Shown one piece after another: positions 35,299-45,646 of a stretch of DNA of 64,000 bases. Numbering within the stretch: position 1 is the first letter of the stretch; every line of letters starts with the position of its first letter. A program made the position numbers and the translations under genes. The stretch is from Jaltomata sinuosa (lineage: Eukaryota > Streptophyta > Magnoliopsida > Solanales > Solanaceae). The stretch covers positions 124,001 through 188,000 of the forward strand of contig QJPP01000671.1 in NCBI GenBank assembly GCA_003996215.1, read 5' to 3'. The notes beneath the pieces were generated by a model, which worked only from the letters and a program-made list of their open reading frames with translations, made no database searches and was not told the DNA's origin.

Positions 35299-36883
35299 TG
35301 TTTTCGAGAAAAATGACTTGTATTGAAAATCATTTCAAAAATTTAGTTAAAGTTTCAAAACATTTTCAATTTTAAAGAAGAGTCGTCACTTAGTTTTATT
35401 AAAGAAAAAACCAAGAAAAACTTATAAAAAGTTCAAAGTCTAAAACAGATAAAGACTTTGGAAAATTCCGAGATTTTGGGTAAGGGTTCAAATTAATACT
35501 CTTGGAAGGTTGTTAAGGCACCAAGAGTATCCGCTAACTCCCGGTTATTCGAACTTGTTTGAAAATACAACTTACTTTGACAAACTTTTAAAAAAAGATC
35601 ATGTATTTAAAGCATCTCGTTTTGATTTATGAAACATGGTAGATATAACTTGATTTAGAAATATTTTGAGAAGGAAAACACATGAAGAGTTTATTTAAAG
35701 GAAAGAAAACAGCATGCCTGCTTTTTGACAGTTTTAAAACGTAATACTTCTAACGTGTTTTTTACGAGAAGAAACAGTAAATGATTTAGACAAGAAATGT
35801 TTAAGCAAGAAAGGCTAACTATTTTTTGGGGAAAATCCACTAAGTTAAAGTTAGAGTTCAATTAATTACAAATAATTCTAACTAAAAAATATATATAAAG
35901 AATTTAAAGGGAAAGAGGAGTGATTAAGACTTTTGGCTTAAACAACTTGGACTTTATGTCCAAATCCTTGTCCTAATTCTAATTGCGCTTTAAGGCCCAC
36001 TTGCTGTTAATTCATGGACTTTCAGCCCATATCCTTGAATTTCATGCCCATTTTGGGCGTTGCTGCTACTGCACATGGGCTTGACCCATTTCCTTTATAC
36101 TTTGTTGTTGCTGACTTGTTTTCTATGGGCTATAGACCATTTTACCCTCTTGTCTCCACCTGTATACTAGCTGGCCAGAGGTTTATTTGTTTTCCTTGCA
36201 CGCTGTTTGTCAAGGTGGAGCCGACTATTGAGCTTAGCTCCCAAAGAAATGCAAGAGGTCTGGCTTCGAGTCCATTGGACTCGATGGTTTATGCATGAGA
36301 AATAAAAGAGAAAGTATTAGAACCAGTTTTAAATATTTTAACTATGAAACTTGTAAAACACAGAGATAAGAACCATCGACTCAACTGAACATTCAAAAAA
36401 TTAATTCATTCAAGATGAACAAAGAGAGAGAGAATTCAAAATTTCATGGGCAGAACTACACCAAAGAATGGATTTCGCTACGGTAACTAAAAAAGACCAA
36501 TGTCAAGAATTTCTCAATCCTATTGGAGGTACAAAATGGCATTCCAGACAGCATGAAATAGGGGAAGGTAAACACATGATCACCAAGACGTGCTACTTAT
36601 CATGCTATTCATAACCTGTACGAAGTGGGAAGGGCCTAGATACTTGGTATGGACGTCTGCTAAGACAAGGGGAGAGCAACCAGGTTTTAAAGACAAGATT
36701 CAAGCATACACATACCAACAAAACAGAATTGATAAACATAGATAGACAAGATGTACCCTATTTGCTTATCCTAAAATCAAGAATCTTGCGAAATAAGATT
36801 CAAGACAACTTTAAATCTGGGAAAGCAATGTGAATGATTCAATAATCCAACATATTCATTTGTTTTTTTCAAGAAAGGGTAAG

Positions 36884-37003
36884 ACGGCCTAATATTGGCG
36901 AGATACAAACGAAAACACATGATATACTAGGATAAGGTTTAAAACGGCCTAATATTGGCGAGATACAAACGAAAACACATGATATACTAGGATAAGGTTT
37001 AAA
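36884..37003. repeat. Exact 60-bp tandem duplication in 3' LTR of C
   Basis: The unit starting acggcctaatattggcgag at 36884 is repeated without a difference at 36944. The other LTR has one diverged copy only (about 50713-50772). It therefore arose after, or late relative to, insertion. Confidence 0.95.
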
Positions 37004-37950
37004 TCAACAGAGAATCACATAACACATTAGGGGAAATAGAATTGAACTATCCAGATTTATTCTTGAAAACAGTCTATTTTACACACCATAAAGAATTTAT
37101 CAATCAAACTATGCCAAGCTAAGCATCTTACCTAAAATGATAATGAAACTATCAACACATAAGAGGAACGCATATGAAAGAGCATAAAGATGACTAACTA
37201 GTTAATCCATAATTGCCACAATGTAAACTACTCTAACAAAATGCTTCTATGAAAAGAAAGAGCTAGCTACGACAGCTAATGAATCCTAAAGATCACAGGT
37301 TGATTAAGAGTCATGAAAACTAGGAATTAAGCAGCAAATAATATGATTAACAGGTATCAATGCTCAAGTTTTTACACACATTCTATCCAATGACCCATAC
37401 GATCAGAAAAAAGAAACATGAAAGTCATTGATATGTGTATCATAAAATTTCAAACACGCACAATATCTTTTAGGATAGAAGGAAAAAAGAAAGAGGAGGC
37501 AAACGAGAATTCTAGGAATTTCTTTTAGGACGGAACCATAACCTCAAATAAACAGATTATTAAACTTACAACTGCAAAACTTTGGCACCATATCAATCAA
37601 GCAATACCAGTGAAAATCATCCTAGAACTTTAAAAAATTATGATGCTACATATTCTAAAAGAAGATATGAGGGTGGGTGTCTACCTTCTTTGGAGAAGCG
37701 TCTGGGACTACAGGCCTCATCGGAATAGCTTCACCACCGCCGAAGCTTAGCTGATTTTGCTGAATAATCAGACTACGAATTTGTTGGCCAAAAAATCCCA
37801 AGCTCAAAGGAGTCTTCTAGGGTTCTTTCATCCTTCAAATCGCTTTGCATGCTTCAGAACGCTTGTGAGCCAGAGATTAGTTCTCCAAAAGACTCAAAAG
37901 AGTTCCTTCAGCCGGCCTTCAAGCTTACCCACACCGTGAAATTAGTGGGG

Positions 37951-37958
37951 TTTATATA
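37951..37958 (-). promoter_or_regulatory. TATA box of C 3' LTR
   Basis: TATATAAA in a CCCC-TATATAAA-CCCC context on the minus strand. The 5' LTR has the same word at 51703-51710. Confidence 0.6.
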
Positions 37959-38974
37959 GGGGGATATTTGGGTGAAATTTAGGAGTTTCACCAATGTGGG
38001 ATAAGGGGGTTTTGAAGGATTTTTGGGGAAATTCCTTTAGGATTTTTGAATTATTGAAGGGATAAGAGCACAGCTCATCCAAATTGTACTATTCGTGGAT
38101 GATTTTGATTGACTCGTACAAAGGGGAGACACGGATTGAGGACATGTTATCATCCCAGTACCTTCACGGTACAAATATCATGCCCAGCATGCGAGATTGT
38201 ACCAGGGATGAAGGAAAATAAGGGGGAAACAAGGTGCGGCACTAGGGTTCTTAGGGTTGTCATTTGAGTGAAGAGAGAAGAAGGGGAGTGATTGGTTTGT
38301 TTAGGTGAGATGAGGGAGAGTATAAGGTGTGATGGGTGTTGGGTTGGGCCGGGTCAAAATGGGTAAAAGGGGAAAAGGAGGGTGGGCTTGGCGGATTTGG
38401 GGATTTATTATCCCAAATGGCTGGAAACAAAGAGTTGTTAAAGCATGTTGAAGATATGGCCACATTTTCAAAATGTGACCACTTTAAGTTTAGGAGATAG
38501 CCAAATTAAGAATGATTCAGGGAAATTCGGCCAAAATTTAAACGATTTAAAGGAATTAGGCTAGAATTGCAGTAGAGACGAACTAATTATAATTAATCAT
38601 ACGAGCCTCTTTAATTTTGAACAATTTGAACTAATTATTGTGTTTAACACATAATTACCTCTCTTAACAAATATGAAAGATTTATTTACTCAGTTAATCT
38701 CTCATTTTGAATTAATTTGGAGGAAAATCAAGCGTTTAATCTTTTAAAAAGATTTTTTTATGAAATTAAACTTTTAAATATTTCTTTAATTAAACTTATA
38801 TAAATTCCACATGATTAAATATGAAAAATATAAATTGTTACTCAGAACTATTATAAAGCTAATTTGGAAATAAATTTATCCCTTTTTAAAAAACAATTAC
38901 CTCGAAAATTATTTAAAATTCAAAAAGGCTCAAGATTAATTTATAATATGGAGGGTAAAAATTGGGTGTCAACA

Positions 38975-38996
38975 ACTGCCCCTCCCTTTGGGTAGG
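38975..38996 (-). other. Polypurine tract of element C
   Basis: The minus strand reads CCAAAGGGAGGGGCAGT directly before the 3' LTR (TGTTGACACCC). A PPT here primes plus-strand DNA synthesis and fixes 35299-38974 as the 3' LTR. Confidence 0.75.
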
Positions 38997-39609
38997 GTGA
39001 GTATGATGAACCTTGGGCAAAGGGAATTGATGTTCCCAATTTTATCTGACCACAGATTCATCTGTTAAAAAGTTGTTGGTTTTAGCACAAATTTCAAGGA
39101 ATCATGGCCGAACTATGGTATTGAGCTTCCTACATATCTCAGTTTTCTAGATAACTCAGGCCACTTGTAGTTCAAGGCACTTTATTTTATGTACGATTTT
39201 CAAAGAATTTTGAACTATCCCAGTTTCAGAGTATGGAGAGACCAGAAAGTTGGGGAGTAAGAGGATTGGGGGGAGTTAGGAATGCAGGCGAGTCTTCAAC
39301 ATAGAGCCTGCCTACATATCCCAAGACTCAGGGAATAAGTCTTCTTGTAGTTTGACTCAATCAGTGGAAAAGGTAATCTTTATGTTAAGACAACCTTTGG
39401 CTCGGGATGAGTGACAAATAATTTGAGCAATAGAAAAGAGGCTTGTAACCTCTCAACTATGAATGTGGTGCACTTCACACTCGTAAATAAGATTTTACCT
39501 GGACATAATTTCCAAAGCTCAAAGTGTATTGCCACTCGGATTTGAAGAGAAGAAATATTGCTTCCAGAGTGAGTTTAGAAAATACCCTGGATGCAAAACT
39601 AAAACCCAA

Positions 39610-40035
39610 AGATAGAAAATACGAACATGCCTTCTAATAGGGTGTGGTTTGATGGTGGTGAAAGTTGTTCCTCAGCTCGCATCCAAAGAGTTTTGTATTC
39701 CTCTTCGAACTATGTCCCAGTTTGCTGCTAAGAAAAATTTTCATGTTGTGATGCATCCTTTTTGATGTAGTCCACACCTGTGATTTTGTTTTGAGAATTT
39801 CATCCATCTCGGATGCTCTCGACAACATCTTAAAACAAAATTGTTAGTAATAACGTAATTCCATTTGGAGAGGTAGTTTCTTTGCCATACCTCACCCTGG
39901 GATTATGTTCGAATATCATTTGATGATGTCCTTTTGATGTATTTTGTACCTGTCATTCTGATTCAAGATTTTCATCCTCTCGGATGTTCTCGGCAATATT
40001 TGAAACAAAATGGTTAGTAGTAAATGAATTTAATA
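39610..40035. repeat. Two diverged roughly 170-bp repeats, 3' region of C
   Basis: Shared order: gatgtagtccacacctgtga-like, then catccatctcggatgctctc, then cgacaacatcttaaaacaaa and ttgttagtaat. The ggatg words are at 39811 and 39982, 171 bp apart. Noncoding. Confidence 0.65.
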
Positions 40036-40320
40036 GGGAAATATAGCTTTGTACCTCATTTTCTGCATTTGGTTGCTTTTTGAATCAGATGTTGTCCTTT
40101 CCTGTCTCTATTTTAGGAAATAGCGACTTTCATGATGAGAATGTGATAGCCCTCGTAGCTGTTGGATAGAATTTCCTTCATGGCAGTTTTTGAGTATGAT
40201 GACCTTCGTAGTTGTTTATGATATAACAGTCTTCATAACCTTTTGCGGCATTCTCTTGAATGTGATACCCTTCGTGTCTATTGACAGTTGTATTTGCATA
40301 TGCCTTCGGAATAAGTCTTG

Positions 40321-40930
40321 CGCATCATCCATATCAACGCGACTAACAGATATTCCCTGAATTGTCAGACTCTGGGTAATCTAGCACATCATCCGACTTT
40401 GGATAGAGGCGGCTTACAGATGCCCTTAACTTGTCAACTTTGAGTAATCTTGCACATCATCTGACTTTGGATAGAGGTGGCTTATAGATGTCCTTCGAAT
40501 TGCCACTTTTTTGGGTAATCCTACACTTTTATCTGATCTTGGATGTAACCTCAACTTACAGATTTCCCTTGAATTGCTAGCCTTTAGGTATTCTTGCACA
40601 ATATCAATGTGGATATGTCGTGGCTTATAGATAACCCTTGGACTATCAATTTTTGGTAGTCTTGTACCTTTATCCAATTTTAGATATCATTGTGACTTGC
40701 GCATTACCCTTAAAATGTCAATTCTTTGGGCGATCTTGCACACTATCTAATTTCAGATATCACTACATCGTACAGATAACTCTTAGTCTGTCAAGTTTCA
40801 GGCAAGCTTGCACACTATCCGATTTCAAACATCGCTGTGGCTTATAGACGACCTTTGGCCTTCCAATTTTGGGAGATCTAGTTCATCGTCCATTTTGGAT
40901 GTCGTCTTACATATATCCCTCAGACTATGT
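40321..40930. repeat. Roughly 70-bp tandem array, about 9 copies, 3' region of C
   Basis: The core ttgcacatcatctgactttg is followed by ggataga-ggtggcttatagat and an AT-rich spacer. Unit starts are at about 40321, 40384, 40452, 40521, 40596, 40664, 40738, 40810 and 40881. Units are strongly diverged. Open frames across it (40638-41023, 40426-40677) are by-products. Confidence 0.8.
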
Positions 40931-41092
40931 GCTTTTGACCTTGAAGGCAAGCGGTATTTGATTATCGGGAGTGACAAGGCCTTTCCCATGCAATCAAATA
41001 TAGCTGAATCTTCTGGCGATTGATGCTTTTGTATGTATAAGCATACTTCAGAGCGAGACTTCATTGTCTTTAATAAATAAGGGTGCATAAGT

Positions 41093-41625
41093 ATCCTCGA
41101 CGTCAGACTCCACCGTCTCACGCGATATCGGATATGAATATGCTGGATGCCAGACTTGGCAAGATAATAATAATATCCTCAATATTAGACTCCTCCGTCT
41201 CACGCGATATTGGATATAACTATGCCAAGGCTGGAATAATAATAAGGAAGCAAATACATCCTCAATTTCAGAATCCTCCGTCTCATGAGATATCGGATAT
41301 AAATATGTTGAATACCAGTCTTGGCATAATAATAAGGAAGCAAATACATCCTCAATGTCAGACTCCTTTGTCTCACGCAATATCGGATATAAATATATTG
41401 AATACCAGTCTTGGAATAATAATAAGGAAGCAAATACATCCTCAATGTCATACTCCTCCGTCTCATGCGATATCGGATATAAATATGTTAAATGCCAGAC
41501 TTGGAATAATAATAAGGAAGCATAAATATTTGCGGTATAAATATGCAAATGAAAATATCCTCAACATTAGACTCTATCGTCTCACGCGATCTTGGATATA
41601 GATATGATCTTGGGTTGATCCCGCA
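41093..41625. repeat. 82-118-bp tandem array, 6 copies, 3' region of C
   Basis: The core atcctcaatgtcagactcct continues with ccgtctcacgcgatatcgga and tataaatatg. Unit starts are 41093, 41175, 41258, 41348, 41438 and 41556. Two central steps are exactly 90 bp, a multiple of three, which keeps frames open on both strands (172 codons plus, 166 codons minus). I do not call these genes. Confidence 0.9.
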
Positions 41626-41737
41626 CAGCCAGTGCGACTTAAGGATGCCTTTGAATGTCATCCTCTTTAAAATCGGTCGGTAGAGGGACATGATACTTGC
41701 ACAAATGTATCTGCAGTATTTAATGATGATGATGATG

Positions 41738-41915
41738 GTCCTCTTGACATGGTCCTCTTGACATGATCCTCTCGACATGCAAATATGATATGGTCCTCTT
41801 GACATGGTCCTGTCAACATGCAAATATGATATGGTCCTCTTGACATGGTCCTCTCTACATGCAAATATGATATGGTCCTCTTGACATGGTCTGCTCGATA
41901 TGCAAATATGATAAT
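41738..41915. repeat. 41-bp tandem array, about 4.5 copies, 3' region of C
   Basis: The unit is atgcaaatatgatatggtcc followed by tcttgacatggtcctctcgac. The atgcaaatatg words are at 41777, 41818, 41859 and 41900, exactly 41 bp apart. A short gat microsatellite precedes it at 41723-41737. Confidence 0.95.
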
Positions 41916-41999
41916 GATGTGGATGATCATGCAATGGTGTGTGTAGTAGTTGCAGAAAATATCACCTTGATTTTTATGTTGTCATGTTGACTCCTTTGT

Positions 42000-43184
42000 G
42001 TGTACCTGTGCTCAAAACAAACAATTAGTAGACACAGTGTCACTTTTAGTAGCGACCACAGTCAAACTTGAAAAACTTTAAAGACAACATCTATGAAGCT
42101 AATCAGAACAACTTTCATTTCAAATGTGAATGAAATGGTCTATCCCATTTCTGGGATAGCCATAAGTACCATTTTCGAACATCGTCTGTTTGGGTTGATT
42201 TTTGACTTGCTGGAGAATGGAAGAGAATGTTGTTGATCTCTTATTTGGTGTCCTAATTTGAAGTTGACCAAATGTCCTGATCTGCTTGGGGACTCGAGGA
42301 CGCTGCCAGTCTCTCTTTATCTAAGTAGTTTCTATGAACTACAAGAAGATTTGCCCGCCCTAGGGACTTTTTCCTCTTAGGCTCCTTCCCACTGTTTTTG
42401 ATTGTATCGCTAAATTTGGGGCTTATGGTGTCATTTCTTTTCTGAACGCGTTGGACAACGAGAGACTGCTTTGTAACATACTTTTGGGGACAACCTACAT
42501 CCATAGAAAAATTGTTAGTTTTTTTGCCGAAATTGGTCTGTGTTGACCTCCTTCAATCTTTTCCTCCTTGCTTTGTCTTCTCTGGATGCTTTCTACTTTC
42601 GGGAACTTGTCTCCCTCGACTCTCTCTGGGTCACGGTAGACATAAGACAAAATCAAATTATAAAGGAGTAAAACTAATCTTTTTTGTAAAGATTTCTCAA
42701 ACCAGTTCTTTGGGAGAACAACGATTTTGAAAAAAGATAGTTTGTAAAGGTATCTGCCCATCATGTCATGTGCTAGCTCAACGAATTTCCTTTACTCGAG
42801 GCCTTGACATTTCTGAAATATTGCTGGCAGACTTTGGAGATCCTCTGTCATCCTAGCTGGGGAGTTTGAAATATTTTTTGAAAATCTGTCATAGCTGGGG
42901 ATTAATTCCCCTCGAACTTTGTTATAACTGGGGATTTTTAAAGTAGATTATGATCCCTCGATGTTGGGGAACTCTACGGATTTTAATTCTGAACTCTTGA
43001 ATGAAGCCTGGTGGAAATTTTGAGGTCTTCCTCAAAATCTCAGCCCCAGTTAAAGGTTTTGCGATGAATCTCACTCCATTGGCAAGGGACTTGAGACTCT
43101 GTAGGGATTACGAGGTTCTTTCTCGATATTCGTTTTGGTTGCTCTTCAGCACATTCTGTATTCTGACTTGTCCGGAGGATGATC
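42000..43184. other. Noncoding 3' region of C, no gene
   Basis: Sequence between the arrays with no recognised protein on either strand. It lies between the integrase end and the PPT, where Ogre-type elements have a long untranslated region. Confidence 0.5.
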
Positions 43185-43560
43185 TTCTCCTTCTGAATTT
43201 TTGAGATCCCTTTTTCAAAAATTCTGCCCTAGTTTCCATTTCCTGGGTGATAAGACCAAGCCATTGTGGTGCCTACGTACCCACAAGCCTGCTTTTGTTT
43301 TGTTGGAAAATTACCTTCACCTTCTGAATTTTTTAGATTCCTTTCTCAAAATTTCTTCCCCAGTTTCCATTTCCTGGGGTGATATGACCAAGCCATTATG
43401 GTACCTACGTACCCACAAGACTGCTCCTATTTTGTGTGAAAATGACCTTCACCTTCTGTATTTTTGAGATTCCTTTCTCAAATATTCTGCCCAGTTTCCA
43501 TTTCCTAGTGTGATATGACCGGGCCATTATGGTGCCTATGTATCCCGTTGAGGCAGGAAT
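43185..43560. repeat. 131-132-bp tandem array, about 2.9 copies, 3' region of C
   Basis: Unit starts (ttctgaattttt) are near 43191, 43322 and 43454. It includes ccagtttccatttcctgggg, gaccaagccattatggtgcc and tacgtacccacaag. Copies are close to each other, so the expansion is recent relative to the 70-bp array. Confidence 0.9.
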
Positions 43561-43790
43561 CAGGTCAAACGTAGTTCCCACACTTGTAGTGAGAGAAATA
43601 GAAATAAACAAAGGGGTGACCGAGGCCGACACAAGCTGCCTACGTATTTCATTCTTGAGAATTCAGGTCAAACGTAGTTGAAGATAGGAAGGGGAAAGAT
43701 AGATTTCCTAAGGGGTTGACCGAAGCCGATGCGAGCCACCTACGTATCTCAATCTTGAGCATTAAGGTCAAACATAGTTCGTAGGAATAG
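43545..43790. repeat. Diverged direct repeats next to integrase end of C
   Basis: Two to three copies of ggtcaaacgtagttc and ggggtgaccgaggccgacac followed by gagctgcctacgtatctca. They lie just outside the integrase stop. Confidence 0.65.
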
Positions 43791-43882
43791 GATATGGAAA
43801 TTTTAAGCTTTTACTAAGTGCAAAACTATTACAATCGGAAAATGCGATTACAGGGAAGGAAATAAAAGGAAAAAAACCATTC

Positions 43883-44050
43883 TCAGGCGTAGTAACTCTT
43901 CGCAGCATCGGAATTGCTATAGGCTTGGGCCATACTTTGATCATTCATCTTGAACAAAATCAAAGGTCTTCTAGATAGCACTTTTTTGATGATGTACAGT
44001 CCTTGCCAATTTGTTGCAAACTTTCCTTTGTCTCGTGGAAGGGAAGGATT
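43883..44050 (-). pseudogene. Last part of integrase of C
   Basis: The minus strand reads PSLPRDKGKFATNWQGLYII, then KKVLSRRPLILFKMNDQSMA, then YSNSDAAKSYYA and a stop (43883-43885). The form KF.PNW.GPY.V.KV.SGGAL...MDG.......N.D.VKKYY is the Tat/Ogre integrase C-terminal end. Everything before it (RNase H, integrase zinc and core domains) is missing. Confidence 0.85.
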
Positions 44051-44055
44051 AACTG

Positions 44056-44330
44056 TCCATTCTCTGCATTGAATTCTGGATTGACCAATAACTTTTGAGA
44101 GATGATGTTTGTGCTCATTCTGGTCCTACTAATGTAGGACCAGTCAAAGATATCGATGTATGATTTGAGTAGACTAATAAGTTCTTTTTATTTGTGTTTT
44201 TGACAAACGAAAATCGACGCTGATTTCTTTAACTTTACCGTTGCCTCCCAGATTGACCACCTCAAACTCTTTTAGGTGGGGCTTTTCCTGGTCTTTAGAG
44301 TTCTTAGACTTCTTGGTTGTTCGTTTTAAG
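44056..44330 (-). pseudogene. First part of RT of C
   Basis: The minus strand reads VVNLGGNGKVKEISVDFRLS (44200-44280), then after a small frame disturbance LLKSYIDIFDWSYISRTRMS and TNIISQKLLVNPEFNAEN (44056-44175). This is the opening of the RT domain in Tat/Ogre elements (E.VNLG....KEI, L..Y.DVFAWSY.DMPG). It stops at about 44056 and is followed in another frame by the integrase end. RT palm and catalytic motifs are absent. Confidence 0.85.
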
Positions 44331-44713
44331 ACCATGGTGTCTTTAACAAATGCCCTTCGGCTCTAATATTGTATCCTCTGACTGGTTCAGTCAACTCTTG
44401 GCATGACATTAGAAGGTTTTAAGTTATTATTGTTGAAACCATAAACAAAATAAGTTAGATGGTACCAAGTAGATAAAATAAATAACAAAGGTTTTTAGAA
44501 TATGGGAGGCTTTTATTGAAATTCGAAAATATTTAAAAAGTATGGCTACAACCCGCATGAATGTAGGTCCATGCCTTTTGAAAAGCGGTAAAATAGTTCG
44601 AGGAATATTAAGTCATAAAGGGATGGAGCCTCATCCGGACCATCACCAATTTTTTTATAAAATAGAGTCTTTGTCTACCCAGCCGAGCGGAGAGTCACGA
44701 GGGGAGTTGCGGC

Positions 44714-45643
44714 CTAATTCTGCAACTTTTTTCCAGGCCTGGCATCCCTAATCGTGGCTGCTTCGGAGGTTCTTTCTGTTTTAGCATCACATTCCTCAAA
44801 CATCTTTCTGATTCCATCCTCTAACCTGCCACTTGGGGAAGCAATACGCACAAGGAATGACTGATATAAGTGAGGAAGTGGCTTGGGCGGTCCTGACTGC
44901 TCTTTTCCTTCGACTCTCGCTTTGCCCACTCGGGCTACATACCCCAAGCTATGCTTGGTCAACTGCCCAGGAATGCTTATGGGCTCAGTCATACCGTCAG
45001 AATTCTTGCCCAACCCAAAACCTGGCTCGTATCCCCTCTTTACCATCGTGATCACAAGCATTTTGTATATTGGTGGCATGGGAGTTTGAGGAGAAAGATC
45101 CTCTCCAGTGGCATTCACGATCTCCACTGTGTATAAATCGCTTCCCCTCGAAACTTCTTCAATCACAAGGACACAACCGTTAGGACGGCTCAAGTGGCTT
45201 CCCTCACCATGGATCACCACCTCATGCTCTTCCCAAATGAACGTTACCATTTGATGCAAAGTTGATGGCATGGCTCCAGCTCCATGGATCCATGGTCCTC
45301 CCAAAAGTAAGTTGTAGATAGTGGTGATATCCATGACTTGGAATTCTGTGAGGAACTGAGTGAGTCCCATTTGGATGTATAGGTTAACTTTCCTGATAAA
45401 GTCTCTTTGACCGGCGTCAAAGGCTCTCACGTTGAATATGCTTTGGCGAATCTTTCTCGAATCATAGTCTAGATGAGTGAGTGTGGATAATGGACAAATA
45501 TTCAGACATGAACCATCATCAATCAAAACTCCATTTATAATCTTCTCTTGACATTTGACAGTGACTTGCAAGACCTTGTTGCGCATTAACCCTTCAAAGG
45601 GTAGTTCAGCAATACTCAAAGTAGATATAGATTTTTCTAGCAT
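44714..45643 (-). CDS. Aspartic protease region of C with G-patch-like motif
   Basis: A 309-codon open frame, the longest in the window. Residues 1-30 read ISTLSIAELPFEGLMRNKVL and QVTVKC. The active-site region is NGVLIDDGSCLNICPLSTLT (near residue 40); relatives have VDNGSALN, so the catalytic Asp is probably the first of IDDGS. Then VMDITTIYNLLLGGPWIHGA (near 105-125), the C-terminal LLLGRPW flap motif. Later GYEPGFGLGKNSDGM resembles a G-patch as in Ogre/Tat polyproteins. The frame starts from an internal Met; in the element it would be part of a gag-pol polyprotein joined to 45647-45976, separated by a stop. The protease could in principle be intact. I call it a CDS fragment, not a proven gene. 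Confidence 0.75.
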   Translation of the reverse strand: MLEKSISTLSIAELPFEGLMRNKVLQVTVKCQEKIINGVLIDDGSCLNICPLSTLTHLDYDSRKIRQSIFNVRAFDAGQRDFIRKVNLYIQMGLTQFLTEFQVMDITTIYNLLLGGPWIHGAGAMPSTLHQMVTFIWEEHEVVIHGEGSHLSRPNGCVLVIEEVSRGSDLYTVEIVNATGEDLSPQTPMPPIYKMLVITMVKRGYEPGFGLGKNSDGMTEPISIPGQLTKHSLGYVARVGKARVEGKEQSGPPKPLPHLYQSFLVRIASPSGRLEDGIRKMFEECDAKTERTSEAATIRDARPGKKLQN

Positions 45644-45646
45644 TTC

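Larger units (their letters stand above)
35299..38974 (-). repeat. 3' LTR of element C
   Basis: tgttttcgag to gtgtcaaca, 3676 bp. It has a TATA box TATATAAA on the minus strand at 37951-37958. An exact 60-bp direct duplication at 36884-37003 is absent from the partner LTR. A plus-strand frame at 36014-36298 has an 84-codon counterpart at 49872-50126, but it runs antisense to the element and is probably chance. Confidence 0.95.

Noticed and set aside
36014..36298. 94-codon plus-strand frame in the C LTR, with an 84-codon counterpart at 49872-50126
   Set aside because: Present in both LTRs simply because LTRs are duplicates. It runs antisense to the element, the two end differently, and it has no known domain.
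41048..41601. Overlapping 166-codon (minus) and 172-codon (plus) open frames
   Set aside because: They lie in a tandem array whose two central steps are exactly 90 bp. Lack of stops is a result of the repeat unit, the peptides are simple repeats, and the region is in the 3' noncoding part of element C.
40321..41625. Possible CRISPR-like array
   Set aside because: Units are diverged along their whole length with no alternation of constant repeat and unique spacer, the DNA is plant-like, and the repeats lie within a retroelement 3' region.
44119..44143. Perfect 10-bp-arm palindrome (ctggtcctac / gtaggaccag)
   Set aside because: It falls within the RT opening frame (FDWSYISRTR), which aligns to the family without gap, so it is most easily explained as coding sequence by chance.
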